Positions 63,697-64,000 of a DNA stretch of 64,000 nt are shown here, piece after piece. The stretch covers positions 62,001-126,000 of the forward strand of contig JAPJBO010000382.1 of the NCBI GenBank assembly GCA_030068145.1, given 5' to 3'. A program made the position numbers and the translations under genes. The stretch is from Diplonema papillatum. Lineage: Eukaryota > Euglenozoa > Diplonemea > Diplonemida > Diplonemidae. How positions within the stretch are numbered: the first letter of the stretch is position 1; each line of letters opens with the position of its first letter. The notes beneath the pieces are model-generated. The model saw nothing but the letters and a program-made list of their open reading frames with translations, did not search any database and was not told the DNA's origin.

Positions 63697-64000
63697 ACAA
63701 CAACCGATGTAAACAATACGTAGGGGGGGGGTTTAGTCGCAGCTTGTTTGGACTTGCTTGTGTGTGGGGTTGGCAAGGTGTCCTACACCGTGCCGCTGTC
63801 CTTCAATTCCTTCCATACTCTACGCTCGTGCCCGGGTGCCGTCAACGAAGAACGCGCCTGCAGTAAAACGGTAGCGCGGCTGTGTTCACAGCTCGTCTCG
63901 CGGGTCTACCCCTGTCGCGCTCATCCGACGCAAGCTGGTGGGGGATTGTAGCTAGATCTACTTGCGTCAGCTCCTTCGGGATTGCAAGGAGCCACGAGCG
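63697..64000. other. right edge, nothing recognised
   Basis: Mixed sequence with short frames only. A stretch at 63873-63930 looks faintly tRNA-like (GGTAGCGCGGCTG) but lacks a B box. Confidence 0.4.

Noticed and set aside
63868-63930. Possible tRNA gene near the right edge
   Set aside because: No B box (GGTTCGANTCC) at the right distance, and the arms do not pair.

Overview
The window looks like nuclear DNA of a protist: very long, apparently intron-free reading frames separated by kilobases of repeat-rich sequence, canonical eukaryotic transposon remnants (piggyBac-like, hAT-like, non-LTR), minisatellites, and tRNA-like SINE heads. No bacterial operon structure, rRNA gene or complete tRNA gene was seen. 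All convincing host genes lie on the minus strand. The modular membrane proteins resemble in layout the large surface families of euglenozoans (kinetoplastid/diplonemid type), but that placement is inference from architecture only.

The dominant content is one paralogous gene family: (1) 2141-5122, (2) 9949-15645, (3) 22566-26564 and (4) 44827-51256. Each has a signal-peptide-like N-terminus, an ectodomain of about 300 residues with LVIVD/beta-propeller-like repeats, and a Pro/Thr-rich stalk whose length differs greatly between copies. Genes 2-4 continue into a membrane domain with about eight hydrophobic segments and a long Ser/Pro/basic tail. Gene 1 stops just inside the first membrane segment. 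Gene 4 is split by a 4-bp tandem duplication inside its stalk repeats. A fragment copy of the gene 4 5' end, with an in-frame stop, lies at 57226-57360. Together these look like length-variable receptor-like or adhesin-like surface proteins with kinase-motif-rich tails; this function is inferred.

Layout: 182-1750 a degenerate piggyBac-like element bounded by TTAA; 2141-5122 gene 1; 5.1-9.9 kb noncoding with old repeats and an orphan TATA motif; 9.9-15.6 kb gene 2 with a TATA box upstream; 15.8-22.6 kb noncoding; 22.6-26.6 kb gene 3; 26.6-44.8 kb a repeat graveyard that includes a foldback-like element with a 174-bp-arm palindrome inside (28543-30570), a 1.3-kb inverted-repeat element (33494-34818), a tRNA-like SINE head (38444), degenerate arrays and a small MITE; 44.8-51.3 kb gene 4; 51588-51987 a 25-bp minisatellite; 52-56 kb dispersed repeats; 56.4-57.2 kb a non-LTR retrotransposon remnant; 58198-60631 an 84-copy 29-bp minisatellite with a 609-bp higher-order period; 61889-63696 an inverted-repeat element containing a hAT-like transposase tail.

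Signal peptides, membrane segments, splice sites and family assignments were judged by eye. No searches or predictions were run.
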